A DNA stretch of 64,000 bases. It comes from Marmoricola sp. GTDB lineage: Bacteria; Actinomycetota; Actinomycetes; Propionibacteriales; Nocardioidaceae. The DNA is taken from contig JAOPYE010000012.1 of assembly GCA_025964775.1 (NCBI GenBank), forward strand, positions 174,722 through 238,721. Reading direction: 5' to 3'. Shown piece by piece: positions 7,022-16,883 of the stretch. A model generated the notes under the pieces. The model had not been told where the DNA came from. It made no database searches and was given only the letters and a program-made list of their open reading frames with translations. Position 1 is the first letter of the stretch; each line of letters starts with the position of its first letter. Both the position numbers and the translations under genes were made by a program.

Positions 7022-8530
7022 CTAGCCGACCTTCCCGATCCGGCGCTTGCCGCGACCCGCGAGAGCCCGCAGCATGCGGTGAACCACTGTGCTGCGAGTC
7101 TTGGTGTACGGGTACCACATCAACTCGTTCTTCGGCGCGACCTTCGGCGTCGTGATCGCCTTGGCCCGGCAGTACTTGCGGATCGCCGCCTCCGCCCCGA
7201 ACCGGCTGCCGATCCCGGACTCCTTCCAGCCGCCGTGCGGCAGCGTGAAGGAGAACAGGTTGGCGAGCACGTCGTTGACGTTGACCGCGCCGGCGTCGAG
7301 GCGGGCGGCGATGTCGAGCGCACGGGCCTCGTCCTGGCTCCAGACCGAGGCCGAGAGGCCGTACGCCGAGTCGTTGGCCAGCCGGACGGCTTCCTCGGCG
7401 TCAGCGACCTTCATCACCGGGATCGTCGGGCCGAACGTCTCCTCGCGCATGCACGACATCGTGTGGTCGACGTCGACCAGCACGGTCGGCTCGAACGCGG
7501 TGCCACCCGGAACCCGACGCCCGCCGGTGAGGACGCGGGCACCGGACGCAACGGCCTCGTCGACGTGGCGCTCGACGATGTCGACCTGCGAGGCGGTGGC
7601 CATCGACCCGACGTCGGTGCTGCCGAGCGGCCCGGGTCCCTGGCGCAGATCGGCAACCTTGGCGGCCAGGCGGGTGACGAAGTCGGCGTACACCGGGGCC
7701 TCGACGTAGACGCGCTCGACCGAGACGCAGACCTGGCCGGAGTTGAACAGTCCGCCCCACGCAGCCGCGTTGACGGCCCGCTCGATGTCGGCGTCGGCGA
7801 GCACGATCATCGGATCCTTGCCACCGAGCTCCAGGCTGCAGCCGATCAGGCGCTCGGCAGCCCGTACGGCGATCTTGCGGCCTGTCGCCGTCGACCCGGT
7901 GAACTGGATGTAGTCGACGACGTCGACCAGCGCGGCACCGGCGCCGCCGGCGCCCGTGACGGCGGCGAAGACATCGGGAGCACCGATCTCGCGCCAGCCC
8001 TCCAGCGCCGCGACGAGCGAGAGCGGGGTCACCTCGGACGGCTTGACCAGGACGGCGCAGCCGGCCGCGAGTGCGGGGGTGACGTCCATGAACGGTCCTG
8101 TGATCGGGAAGTTCCAGGGCGTGATCACGCCGACCAGCTGGTGCGGCTGGTAGCTCACGCTGAGCCGCTTGGCGGCGCTCATGATGCTGTGCGGCTTGCG
8201 CTGCTCGGTGGCCAGCGCGCCGCCGGCGATCTTCGAGAAGTAGTTGATCAGGTCGGCGGCCATCCCGACCTCCATCGCTGCCTCGTGCCTGACCTTGCCG
8301 GTCTCGAGCTGGAGGAGGTCGGTCAGCTCACCGGCGTGGTCGAGCAGCCAGTCCCGGTACGCCGCGAACCACGGCGCCCGTCCGTCGGCGCCGAGCTGGT
8401 GCCAGGCAACCTGGGCGGCGCGGAGCTCGGCGGCCCGGGCGGCGATCGCGTCGGCCTCCATCACCGGGACGGTGCCGGCGATGCGTCCGTCGGCGGGGGA
8501 CAGTACTTCGAGGACCTCGGTCTGCGTCAT
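7022..8530 (-). CDS. Aldehyde dehydrogenase, succinate-semialdehyde dehydrogenase-like
   Basis: This 502-residue NAD(P)-dependent aldehyde dehydrogenase has TPWNFPI, the FTGSTATGR nucleotide-binding loop, the general-base Glu in LELGGKDP near residue 234 and the nucleophile Cys268 in NSGQVCVSVER. All catalytic parts are present. The sequence resembles the GabD2-type succinate-semialdehyde dehydrogenases of actinobacteria, with the aldehyde being oxidised to a carboxylate in the cytoplasm, but substrate is inferred from overall resemblance only. ATG 8530 gives the expected N-terminal length. It is transcribed away from the cyclase gene starting at 8633. Confidence 0.85.
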   Translation of the reverse strand: MTQTEVLEVLSPADGRIAGTVPVMEADAIAARAAELRAAQVAWHQLGADGRAPWFAAYRDWLLDHAGELTDLLQLETGKVRHEAAMEVGMAADLINYFSKIAGGALATEQRKPHSIMSAAKRLSVSYQPHQLVGVITPWNFPITGPFMDVTPALAAGCAVLVKPSEVTPLSLVAALEGWREIGAPDVFAAVTGAGGAGAALVDVVDYIQFTGSTATGRKIAVRAAERLIGCSLELGGKDPMIVLADADIERAVNAAAWGGLFNSGQVCVSVERVYVEAPVYADFVTRLAAKVADLRQGPGPLGSTDVGSMATASQVDIVERHVDEAVASGARVLTGGRRVPGGTAFEPTVLVDVDHTMSCMREETFGPTIPVMKVADAEEAVRLANDSAYGLSASVWSQDEARALDIAARLDAGAVNVNDVLANLFSFTLPHGGWKESGIGSRFGAEAAIRKYCRAKAITTPKVAPKNELMWYPYTKTRSTVVHRMLRALAGRGKRRIGKVG

Positions 8531-8632
8531 GGGACGAGTCTGTGCCCGAACTCGGGCGGCGTGCTTGTTCGCGGTGCACGGGTTGTCCGTCGCCGGGTTG
8601 TGCGATCCGTCCAAAAGAAGGTCGGCACTGCG

Positions 8633-10234
8633 ATGATGTCGCCCGTGAGCGCCCGCCGGAACGCACCCTTCGGGTCTGTCCTGCTCGGGTCGACCAACCA
8701 GTCGCCCAAGCGGCTGCGGGTCCGGCTCCAGCTGCTGCTCACCACGATGCTGGTCACCACCCACCTGGTCGGGGCGGGCGTCGTGTTCGTGATCTCCGCC
8801 CTGGTGCTCCCGACCAGGGCGCTGAACCACGCGAGCATCGTCAGCCTGGCGATCACCGTTCCGACCTACGTTGGCGTCGCGGTGCTGGTCGGCGGCTTCT
8901 GGGGAACCATCAGCAGCCTGCGCGGACTGCGCTGGGCGATCGAGGGTCGGACGCCGACGGCGAAGGACCGCCGTACCGCACTTCGTACGCCGATCCGGCT
9001 GACGCTGATCCAGGGCGGCCTCTGGTTCGGCGGGCTCGTCGTCTTCACGACCCAGGCACTGGTCCTGCAGCCGGCGCGCGCCTTCGGGACGGCGTTCGCG
9101 ATCCTGATCAGCGGCATGGTGGTCAGCACGATCGCCTACCTGCAGGCAGAGTTCGCGCTGCGCCCGATCGCAGCGCAGGCGCTGACCGGCCAGGCGCACC
9201 GACGTCGTGGCATGACCGGGGTCCAGGCCCGGATGCTGCTCTTCTGGGGGATCGGCACCGCGGCGCCGGTGGTCGGGTTGGCGACGACGACGATCGTCGC
9301 GCTGACCAGCCACGAGATGTCGCGGGACAGGCTGGCGATCATCGGGCTCGTGCTCTCGGGCGTCGTGCTCGTGTTCGGCCTGCTGGTCACCGTGTTGAAC
9401 GCCCGCGCGGTGGTCGCGCCGATCGCGTCGGTCCGCTATGCCCTGGGTCGGGTCCGCAAGGGTGACTTCGACGCCGAGGTGACGGTCTTCGACGGGACCG
9501 AGCTCGGGCTGTTGCAGGCCGGGTTCAACGACATGGCCCGCGGGCTGCGGGAGCGGGAGGCCATCCGCGACCTGTTCGGCCGCCACGTGGGCAAGGAGGT
9601 CGCTGCGGCCGCAGCAGCCGGCGAGGTCGTGCTCGGCGGTGAGGCACGGGTGGCGTCAGTCCTGTTCATCGACCTGATCGGGTCGACGGCCTACGCGACG
9701 CAACGGGCACCGTCCGAGGTGGTCGAGACCCTCAACCGCTTCCTCGCGGTCGTCGTCTCCGAGGTCGACGCTCAGGGTGGCTTCGTCAACAAGTTCATGG
9801 GCGACGCCGCACTGGCGATCTTCGGGGCACCCGTCGAGCAGTCCGGCCATGCCACCGCGGCGCTGCACGCCGCCCGGCGGATCGCGACCCGCCTCGCGAC
9901 CGAGGTCACTGCGATCGAGGCCGGGATCGGCGTGGCGACGGGGGAAGTCGTGGCCGGCAACATCGGCGAGGAGTCGCGGTTCGAGTACACCGTCATCGGC
10001 GACTCGGTGAACTCGGCGGCGCGACTCTGCGACCTGGCCAAAGGCGTGCCCGGTCACGTGCTCGCCTCCGCCACGTCGGTCGAGCAGGCCGACGAGGCGG
10101 AGCGTGCGTACTGGATCTCCGAGGGTGAGCACGTGCTGCGCGGTCGGTCGGCTCCGACGTCAACCTGTCGGTTGCGCGACGCCTCGGTGCTGGCGTCGCG
10201 GTCGATGTCGGAGCCGACCGGCCCTGCGCACTAG
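8633..10234 (+). CDS. Membrane adenylate/guanylate cyclase with HAMP domain
   Basis: This is a 533-residue membrane class III cyclase of the type seen in Mycobacterium tuberculosis (Rv1318c/Rv3645 group). Residues about 25-265 hold six hydrophobic segments, 265-320 a HAMP linker (RYALGRVRKGDFDAEV), and 335-515 the catalytic domain. Metal-binding Asp347 (LFIDLIGST) and Asp391 (FMGDAALAIFG) and the transition-state residues Asn460 and Arg464 (DSVNSAARL) are present, so the enzyme should be active; NKF suggests ATP as substrate. The start is ATG 8633 or the adjacent ATG 8636. Its stop overlaps that of the convergent phosphatase gene. Confidence 0.85.
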   Translation: MMSPVSARRNAPFGSVLLGSTNQSPKRLRVRLQLLLTTMLVTTHLVGAGVVFVISALVLPTRALNHASIVSLAITVPTYVGVAVLVGGFWGTISSLRGLRWAIEGRTPTAKDRRTALRTPIRLTLIQGGLWFGGLVVFTTQALVLQPARAFGTAFAILISGMVVSTIAYLQAEFALRPIAAQALTGQAHRRRGMTGVQARMLLFWGIGTAAPVVGLATTTIVALTSHEMSRDRLAIIGLVLSGVVLVFGLLVTVLNARAVVAPIASVRYALGRVRKGDFDAEVTVFDGTELGLLQAGFNDMARGLREREAIRDLFGRHVGKEVAAAAAAGEVVLGGEARVASVLFIDLIGSTAYATQRAPSEVVETLNRFLAVVVSEVDAQGGFVNKFMGDAALAIFGAPVEQSGHATAALHAARRIATRLATEVTAIEAGIGVATGEVVAGNIGEESRFEYTVIGDSVNSAARLCDLAKGVPGHVLASATSVEQADEAERAYWISEGEHVLRGRSAPTSTCRLRDASVLASRSMSEPTGPAH

Positions 10235-11396
10235 CCGTTGCAGCTACCCGTGCCCGAGTCGCTGTAGTCCAGCGCGCTCGATCCGAACCCGGCCCCGGCC
10301 AGCGTGGGCTGGTAGTCCCAGGCGTAGCCGCCCGGCTTCAGGGTCAGCTTCATCACGCCGTAGGCGGATGCCTGCGCCGTGACCACGTTCGGGTTCGCGT
10401 AGCTTCCGTCGGCGTTGGTCGCCAGGGTGTCCAGAGCCTCGCCGCCGCTACCGACGATGAACTCGGGGATACCGTTCGTCGGGTCGTAGTTGCCGGCGGG
10501 GTCCATCGGCTTGAACCGCGCGTACGCGTGCTCGTGACCGTTGAGGATCAGCGTCGCGTGGTTGTTGTAGAGGAGCTTCCACCACGCGTCCGATGCCAGT
10601 CCTTCGGCTCCACCGGCACCTGGCGCGCTGGCCGGGATCGTGCTGGTCGCTGCCGTCGTCGCGCTGAAGGCCGGCTGGTGCCAGTACGCGATCGTACAGG
10701 GCTTGGTGTTGTTCTGCAGGTCGTCCGACAGCCACTGCGTCTCCTGTGACAGCAGGCCGCCGTCGGTCGTCGAGCAGTCGTTGTTGAACGGCGCCGAGCC
10801 GCACTCGACGTTCAGCGAGATGATGTGCCAGTTGCCGAGGTCGTAGGAGTACCAGCCCTGGTTGCCGGCGGTGTCGTCGCCAGCCTGGCCCTGGGAGTTC
10901 GGCGTACCGGTCTGGTCGTGTCCGTTGAAGTACCCGAAGTAGCCGGTGCCGTTCTGGGCTGCCTCGTTGTCGCCCTTCTTGGTGTACGCGTAGTACTCGT
11001 GGTTGCCCGGTGCCGGGCGCTCGAGCATCTTCAGGCCGCCCCAGGCCTGCTCGAACGAGTTCTCGAAGTCACTGAGCTTGCCGACCTCGTACTGCTCGTC
11101 GCCGAGCAGGGCGACGGCGTCCGGCTGCATGCCGGCGGCCTGCTTGGCCGTCGCGAACTCTGCTGGAAGCCGCCGAGGCTCGGGCTGCCGCACTTGAGCG
11201 CCGAGGGCGTCGGCGTGTTCTCGGCGGTGGTGGGCTCGCAGGCGATGTCGCCCACGGCAGCGAGGGTGTAGGTGCGACCGTGCGAGTTCGAGTACGGCCA
11301 GTTGTTGGTGACGTGGCCGGCGACAGCTGCTCCGGCAGCCGTGAGGACGAGCACGCCTGCGACGACGGCGGGCAGCTTGCGGAGGTGAGTGGGCAC
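10231..11396 (-). pseudogene. Secreted metallophosphoesterase / acid phosphatase, apparently frameshifted
   Basis: Two frames together make one secreted metallophosphatase. The first, from GTG 11396, encodes a signal peptide (LRKLPAVVAGVLVLTAAG) and the metal motif AVGDIAC, running to KCGSPSLGG. The second continues with EFATAKQAAG, GDEQYEVGKL, the GNHEYY metal motif, YWHQPAFSA and GHEHAYARF, and ends at 10231. The join lies near 11160-11180. The reading must shift by one base (one base missing or two extra); no slippery heptamer is visible. All metal ligands of the calcineurin-like fold are present, so if the shift is a sequencing error the protein is an intact 388-residue exported phosphatase. 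Confidence 0.7.
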
Positions 11397-11487
11397 AGCG
11401 AGGGTTCCTTCCCCTGGATGGACGAGTGGAACGTTCCATTCCGGGGGCGGAAATACATCGAACTCCGGGCAGCCGAGAGGTGAACAG

Positions 11488-11934
11488 TCAGATTTGGTCG
11501 GGCGGAGCATGCTGGGCACGCTCGGCCAGGGTGGTGATGCCTCGTCGCGCCAGGACACCGCTCACGATGGCGGCAGGTATCTCCAGGAAGACCGCCGAGA
11601 GCAGCGCCTGGACATGGGCCGCACCGACGGCGGCTGTCGTGACGTCGAACCAGGCGTCGGTGAGCAACAACGTGGCACCTGTCGCCGCGGTGAGGATCAC
11701 CCTGGGGTCACGCCGGTGGGCCAGCCAGGCGAGGCGCGCCAGCACGATGATGAGCGCGACGTTGAAGCCGACCCAGGTGTTGCGATAGTGCAGGCTCAGG
11801 CTGCGCTCGGGGAGGCTGACGGCCAGGTAGGCGGACCACGGCACGAGGATCACCGCGAAGCCGAGATAGACCCGCGGGACCCAGACGCGCAGCATCTCGG
11901 GGCGCAGGCTGGTGATGCGCAGCGGAGAGATCAC
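11488..11934 (-). CDS. Small integral membrane protein
   Basis: This 148-residue protein has four hydrophobic segments (VYLGFAVILVPWSAYLAV, VGFNVALIIVLARLAWL, VILTAATGATLLLTDAWF and the VQALLSAVFLEIPAAI stretch). A W-F-D-V motif after the third segment and an acidic/basic tail follow. I do not recognise a characterised family; it resembles uncharacterised actinobacterial four-helix membrane proteins. GTG 11934 overlaps the stop of the upstream oxidoreductase gene in GTGA, so the two are co-translated. Confidence 0.6.
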   Translation of the reverse strand: MISPLRITSLRPEMLRVWVPRVYLGFAVILVPWSAYLAVSLPERSLSLHYRNTWVGFNVALIIVLARLAWLAHRRDPRVILTAATGATLLLTDAWFDVTTAAVGAAHVQALLSAVFLEIPAAIVSGVLARRGITTLAERAQHAPPDQI

Positions 11935-12671
11935 CGTTGCTCCAGCCACTCGTCGTACGTCTGGATTCCGACCGTCCCGGGGTTCGCCGGGATGAGGGCG
12001 CCGGTCGCCATCGCCCGGCCGGCCTTCCCGACGAGGCGCGCGGTGAGGACCGGCCGCCTCGAGCCCTGCTTGCGGAGCAGCCGTCGGGTCATGTCCGGCA
12101 CCGATTCGGTGCGCGGACCGCCGACCTCGGGCGCCATCCCCCGAGGCACTCCGAGCGCGACGTCGGCAAGAAGTGCCGCGACCTCGGCTGCCGCGATCGG
12201 AGCCGACCTCATCCGTGGCACGACCAGGACCGGGCCGACTCTGGAGCGCTCGATCATCTGCTCGGCGAACTCGTGGAACTGGGTGGCGCGGATGATCGTG
12301 AACGGGACCTTGCCGTCCTTGACCAGCTCCTCCTGGGCGAGCTTGCCGACGTAGTAGCCGAACGGCGTGACATCGATACCGACGATGGAGAGCAGCACGT
12401 GGTGCCGTACGCCGGCGGCGTACCCGGCCTGGAGCAGGTGGCCGGTCGTTGTGGTGAAGAACTCGGTGGCAACCTTGGCCGAGATGGTCGCGGTGCTGGT
12501 CACGTCGACGACGGCTTCGACGCCGTCGAGCTTGTCCTCGAGGCCGCCTCCGGTGACCAGGTCGACCCCGGCGGCACGCGCCAGGACGACGGGCTCGTGA
12601 CCGCGGGCCTTGAGCTGGTCGACGACCATCGCCCCGACCATGCCGGTCCCGCCTGCGACTGCGATCTTCAT
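11931..12671 (-). CDS. NAD(P)H-binding protein, NmrA/atypical SDR-like
   Basis: This is a 246-residue atypical short-chain dehydrogenase. The Rossmann motif is AVAGGTGMVGAMV at the N-terminus, VVDVTSTATI follows, and Y-x3-K is present in FGYYVGKLAQEELV. IRATQFHEFAEQ is typical of NmrA-like/NAD(P)H-binding families that act as quinone or redox-sensing oxidoreductases. It starts an operon with the membrane protein that follows. The 189 bases to the divergent kinase gene hold no gene I can see. Substrate unknown. Confidence 0.75.
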   Translation of the reverse strand: MKIAVAGGTGMVGAMVVDQLKARGHEPVVLARAAGVDLVTGGGLEDKLDGVEAVVDVTSTATISAKVATEFFTTTTGHLLQAGYAAGVRHHVLLSIVGIDVTPFGYYVGKLAQEELVKDGKVPFTIIRATQFHEFAEQMIERSRVGPVLVVPRMRSAPIAAAEVAALLADVALGVPRGMAPEVGGPRTESVPDMTRRLLRKQGSRRPVLTARLVGKAGRAMATGALIPANPGTVGIQTYDEWLEQR

Positions 12672-12860
12672 GGGCGAACCGCCATTCCTCGGACCTGGGA
12701 CAGGCCGAGCCTGCCACGCCAGTCGGATCGGAGCGCGGGGTCGGCAAAATTTGGAACCTTAATCGGGCAAACGGTAGGCATAGGACTATTTCCGGCGTAC
12801 CGTCCATTTCAGGCAGAGCTCTGCGGGGGCGACTCGGCGCCTGGAACAAGAAGGTCGAGC

Positions 12861-14975
12861 ATGGGAACTCATGGGGGAGAGCGCGGCAAGGGCCGGGAGA
12901 GCGGTCCTGAACGAGCGCGTCCGCGACTGAAATGGGGCCGTGTCGTCGCCCCGGTCGTCGCCCTGGTCGTCGCGTCCGCGTCCGTGACGGTGGCCCTTGT
13001 CTCGGCCAACGGCTCGAACCGCCAGGAAGGTCAGCTGCTCAGTGAGCGAGCCAGTGAGCTGGCCTCATTCCTGACGGTCACCTTGGCCGACACCCACTCC
13101 CTCCTTCTCGTCGCCGAGAACGCTGCCTCGACTCCCGCAGGTGCGAAGACTTTCGGCGCAGTCACCGCGACAGCGACCGTTGGAGGAACCACGACGGTCG
13201 CGATCGTCCATCGGGTCGCCAGCGGTTTCAAGGTTGTCCTCGCGGCCGGCGGTCACGCACCTGCTCGCGGATCGTCCCTCGATCCCGTCGCGGCCGCCGT
13301 CGCTGCCCGCGCGCAGGTCGCGCACGACATGGTCGCCGGAGTCACCACGGTGGCGGGCGCCAAGCACCTGATCCTGGCTCTGGCCGGCGCACTGGATCCC
13401 ACCCAGGTCGCGCTCATCGACTCGGTCGTGGCTGCGGCCACTCCGGCGCCGACGGCTGCCGAGTCACCGTTCCGGGAACTGAACGTAGCCGTGTACGCAG
13501 GTCGGGTTGTCGCTCCGGGACAGGAGGTGCTGGTCTCGGGCAGCGTCCCGGGTGCGGGCAGCAAGGTCGTGGTCAAGCAGTTCCAGGTCGGTGCGGACAC
13601 CTGGTCGCTGGCAGTCGCAGCGCGGACGCCGCTGATCGGAACCCAGGCGCGGGCCTTTCCGTGGCTCATGGCCGGCGCCGGTGTGGGGATGGCGATCATC
13701 CTCGGCCTGCTGATCGAGACCCTGATCAGGCGCCGGGCGTACGCACTGAGCCTCGTCGCTGAGCGCACCCGACTGCTGCAGGACGCCCAAAGGTCGGCGG
13801 AGCGAGCCAACAAGGCGAAGAGCGAGTTCCTCTCGCGGATGAGCCACGAACTGCGAACGCCCCTGAACGCGGTGCTCGGGTTCGCCCAGCTGCTGGAGAT
13901 GGACGACCTCAGCCCGGAACAGATCGACAACGTCGGACAGATCGCCAAGGGTGGATCGCACCTGCTCGACCTGATCAACGAGATCCTCGACATCAGCCAG
14001 ATCGAATCGGGGCGGCTCTCGCTGAGCCCGGAGCCCGTGCTCGTGAGCGAGGTGATCGATGCAGCCGTCGCGCTCGTGCGTCCTCTCGCGGACGAGCGGT
14101 CCATCCATCTCATGGCCGGGACCGACGACGAGCCTGACTGCTACGTGTTCGCCGATCGCCAGCGGCTCAAGCAGATCATGCTCAACCTGCTGGGCAACGG
14201 CATCAAGTACAACCGGCAGGGGGGCTCGGTCTCGGTCAGCTGCGTACAACCGGGCAGCGGCGTGCTGCGGATCCAGGTGACCGACACCGGTCCCGGGATC
14301 GCGCCGGAGAACCGCGAGCTGCTGTTCGCTCCGTTCGAGCGCCTCGGCGCCGAGCAGACCCTGATCGAGGGAACCGGCGTGGGTCTGGCTCTCTCGCGCG
14401 GGTTGGCCGAAGCGATGGGGGGGCGGCTTGATGTCGACACCACGCCCGGGCGCGGGAGCACGTTCTGGGTCGAGCTCCCGGTCGTGGAGAGTCCGCTCGG
14501 GGTGCTTGCTCGCCGGGATGCCTCCGACCTCGACGACGTCGAGGACAAGATGGTCGTGCTGCACATCGAGGACAACCCGGCGAACCTCGCGCTGGTCGAA
14601 AGAGTTCTCGAACAGCGACCCGAGGTCGAGGTGGTTCCGGCGATGCAGGGTCGGATCGGCGTCGAGCTCGCACGCCGGTACCGACCGACCCTGATCCTGC
14701 TCGACCTGAACCTGGCCGACCTCCCGGGCGTGGACGTGCTCCGGGAGCTCCGGGCAGATCCCACCACCGCGACGATCCCGGTCGTCGTGATCAGCGCCGA
14801 TGCGATGCCGCGGCAGATCCAGCGTCTGCTCTCCTTCGGTGCCTCCGCCTACCTGACGAAACCGATCGACATCCGTGAGCTGCTCAAGCAGGTCGACGGC
14901 GCTGTCTCGGCGGCCAGGGAAGGTGGCGTCACGACGTCGGCTGCAGTCGGGTCCCCACCCGGCCAACCGGACTGA
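12861..14975 (+). CDS. Hybrid sensor histidine kinase with C-terminal receiver domain
   Basis: This is a 704-residue membrane kinase. A first hydrophobic helix (about 30-50) and a second (about 272-294) enclose an extracytoplasmic sensor region of about 220 residues with no recognisable fold. HisKA follows, with phospho-acceptor His329 (SHELRTPLN). HATPase_c has the N-box NLLGNGIKYN, DTGPGIAPEN and GTGVGLALS. A receiver domain carries Asp615 (LLDLNLADLPG) and Lys667 (LTKPID). ATG 12861 has AAGGTCGAGC upstream. The next gene starts two bases after the stop and encodes a second kinase with an N-terminal receiver, so a phosphorelay is likely. There is no DNA-binding domain in either protein. Confidence 0.85.
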   Translation: MGTHGGERGKGRESGPERARPRLKWGRVVAPVVALVVASASVTVALVSANGSNRQEGQLLSERASELASFLTVTLADTHSLLLVAENAASTPAGAKTFGAVTATATVGGTTTVAIVHRVASGFKVVLAAGGHAPARGSSLDPVAAAVAARAQVAHDMVAGVTTVAGAKHLILALAGALDPTQVALIDSVVAAATPAPTAAESPFRELNVAVYAGRVVAPGQEVLVSGSVPGAGSKVVVKQFQVGADTWSLAVAARTPLIGTQARAFPWLMAGAGVGMAIILGLLIETLIRRRAYALSLVAERTRLLQDAQRSAERANKAKSEFLSRMSHELRTPLNAVLGFAQLLEMDDLSPEQIDNVGQIAKGGSHLLDLINEILDISQIESGRLSLSPEPVLVSEVIDAAVALVRPLADERSIHLMAGTDDEPDCYVFADRQRLKQIMLNLLGNGIKYNRQGGSVSVSCVQPGSGVLRIQVTDTGPGIAPENRELLFAPFERLGAEQTLIEGTGVGLALSRGLAEAMGGRLDVDTTPGRGSTFWVELPVVESPLGVLARRDASDLDDVEDKMVVLHIEDNPANLALVERVLEQRPEVEVVPAMQGRIGVELARRYRPTLILLDLNLADLPGVDVLRELRADPTTATIPVVVISADAMPRQIQRLLSFGASAYLTKPIDIRELLKQVDGAVSAAREGGVTTSAAVGSPPGQPD

Positions 14976-14976
14976 C

Positions 14977-16878
14977 ATGGGTGTGCTGGACGCTTTCTCG
15001 TGGTCTCGGGTCGTCGTGGTCGATGACACAGAGGCAAGCGCCCTGCTCGCCCGGAAGGTCCTGCTGCGCAGCGGCCTACGCCAGGTCGACACCCTCGTCG
15101 ACTCCCGTCTGGCCCTCGACTGGATAGCGGAGAACGATCCCGATCTGGTTCTCCTGGACCTGCACATGCCGCACCTCGACGGGTACGAGGTACTTCGTCG
15201 GCTCCGTCAACGATCGACGTCCACGGAGCTGCCGGTCATCGTGCTCACCGCCGATGTCACCGTGAACGCCTCACAACGTGCGCTGGAGCTCGACGCGAAC
15301 GACTTCCTGGTCAAGCCGCTGAACGCGGTCGAGCTCAGTCATCGGGTGCGCACGATGCTGGACATGCGCTCAGCCCACCGGACGATGCGACGACACCAGG
15401 CGTGGCTGGAGGCGGCGGAGCTTTTCTCGCACGAGCTGCTGAGCGGCGAGATCGATCGTCCGTTCGACCGGCTCGCGAGAACAGTGGGCGAGATCGCCGG
15501 CGCGACGCGCGTGTGCCTGGTCCCTCCGGTCCAGCGCGCCGATTGCGGAACTGGCGTGTCGGCTGCCCGGGCATGGGACAGCACGGGGGAGGTCGCCGCA
15601 CTGCCCTCCGAGCTGGCAGCGATCGCGCGGGAGCGGGCCTTCGCGGTCGACCGGACATCGGCACGTGTGAGCAGCAGTTCGATGTTGGTGATCCCGGTAG
15701 CCCGGAGCGAGGGTCCGATCGCCGCCGTGGCCCTGAGTCGGGATGCCGACCGGGAGCCCTTCACCCAGGCCGATGGCGACGACGCACGCCTGTTCCTCGA
15801 CAGGGGTTCGGCTGCTGTCGAGCTGATGGAGCGCCGCGAGGAGCGGCGACGGTACCTCGACTTCTTCCAGACGATGGTCTCCCAGGTCGCCGAGTACGCG
15901 ATCGTCGGTCTTGATGCCCAGGGCGCGGTCGCGTCGTGGAACGCCGGAGCCGAGAGGGTCTGGGGGTATGCGGGTCGGCGGGTGCTCGGCCAGCACTACT
16001 CGACGTTCTACGGCGCGGACGAGCTCGATGCCGGCGTTCCCGAGGATCTGCTCCGGTCGGCCCGGGACACCGGGCGGGCTCACTTCCAGGGATGGGTGCC
16101 GCGTGCGAACGGCGTGAAGTTCTGGGCGGAGTCGTCGATCAGCGGCCTGTACGACGATCGGGCGGTCCACCTCGGTTTCGCCGTGGTGACCCGGGACATG
16201 ACCGAGACCAAGAACCTGGAGCAGGCCAGGGAGTCGTTCTTCGCCTCGGTCTCGCACGACATCCGCGCACCACTCACCGCGATCCTGGGTTTCACCGAGA
16301 TGCTGTCGGCGGCCGAGCCCAGACGCCAGGAGGAGTTCGTCCAGCGGGTCAGGAACAACGTCGCGACCCTCGGCGTGATGGTGGACAACATGATCGATCA
16401 CGCCAGGCTGCAGGCGGGCGCCCTGGATCTGACGCTCGAGGCGCTCGACCTGGACCGCCTGGCCGGGGAATGCGTTCGCGATCTTGCGCCGGTGCTGACC
16501 GAGCACAAGGTCGCCATCTTCGGGCCAGGAGCCACGGTGATGGTGGACCGGCTCGCCTTCAGACGGGTCCTGGCGAACCTCCTGGTCAACGCTGCGAGGT
16601 ACTCGCCACCGGGTACGCCGATCGAGATCGTCGTCGATGCCGAGGCAGAGGTGGGCAGACTGGTCGTCAGTGACCGCGGCCGAGGCATCGAGCCAGAGGA
16701 TCTCGAGACGATCTTCGACGAGTTCGCGCGAGGTTCCGCGGCCGAGGCCGACGGCGGATCGGGTCTGGGGCTGTTCAGCGTGCATCGGCTCGTCACGATG
16801 CAGCAGGGCACGGTGGCCATCGCCAGCATCCCGGGTGAGGGGACCTCCGTTACCATCGAGCTGCCGCTGGCACCTTGA
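14977..16878 (+). CDS. Receiver-GAF-PAS-histidine kinase
   Basis: This is a 633-residue soluble kinase. The N-terminal receiver has Asp61 (LLDLHMPHLDG) and a Lys in FLVKPLN; a GAF-like region spans about 150-275. A PAS domain follows (about 285-415: VAEYAIVGLDAQG, then SWNAGAERVWGYAG). The HisKA domain has His427 (SVSHDIRAPL), and HATPase_c has NLLVNAARYS and GGSGLGLFSV. No transmembrane helix is seen. It lies two bases after the hybrid kinase gene. It could receive phosphate from that kinase's own receiver or sense a cytoplasmic cue through GAF/PAS. The output target is not encoded nearby. Confidence 0.85.
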   Translation: MGVLDAFSWSRVVVVDDTEASALLARKVLLRSGLRQVDTLVDSRLALDWIAENDPDLVLLDLHMPHLDGYEVLRRLRQRSTSTELPVIVLTADVTVNASQRALELDANDFLVKPLNAVELSHRVRTMLDMRSAHRTMRRHQAWLEAAELFSHELLSGEIDRPFDRLARTVGEIAGATRVCLVPPVQRADCGTGVSAARAWDSTGEVAALPSELAAIARERAFAVDRTSARVSSSSMLVIPVARSEGPIAAVALSRDADREPFTQADGDDARLFLDRGSAAVELMERREERRRYLDFFQTMVSQVAEYAIVGLDAQGAVASWNAGAERVWGYAGRRVLGQHYSTFYGADELDAGVPEDLLRSARDTGRAHFQGWVPRANGVKFWAESSISGLYDDRAVHLGFAVVTRDMTETKNLEQARESFFASVSHDIRAPLTAILGFTEMLSAAEPRRQEEFVQRVRNNVATLGVMVDNMIDHARLQAGALDLTLEALDLDRLAGECVRDLAPVLTEHKVAIFGPGATVMVDRLAFRRVLANLLVNAARYSPPGTPIEIVVDAEAEVGRLVVSDRGRGIEPEDLETIFDEFARGSAAEADGGSGLGLFSVHRLVTMQQGTVAIASIPGEGTSVTIELPLAP

Positions 16879-16883
16879 CCTGT

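Noticed and set aside
10231..11396. Programmed -1 frameshifting in the metallophosphatase gene
   Set aside because: The overlap region (GGCGGCTTCCAGCAG) has no X-XXY-YYZ heptamer and no fitting downstream structure was seen; mutation or sequencing error is simpler.
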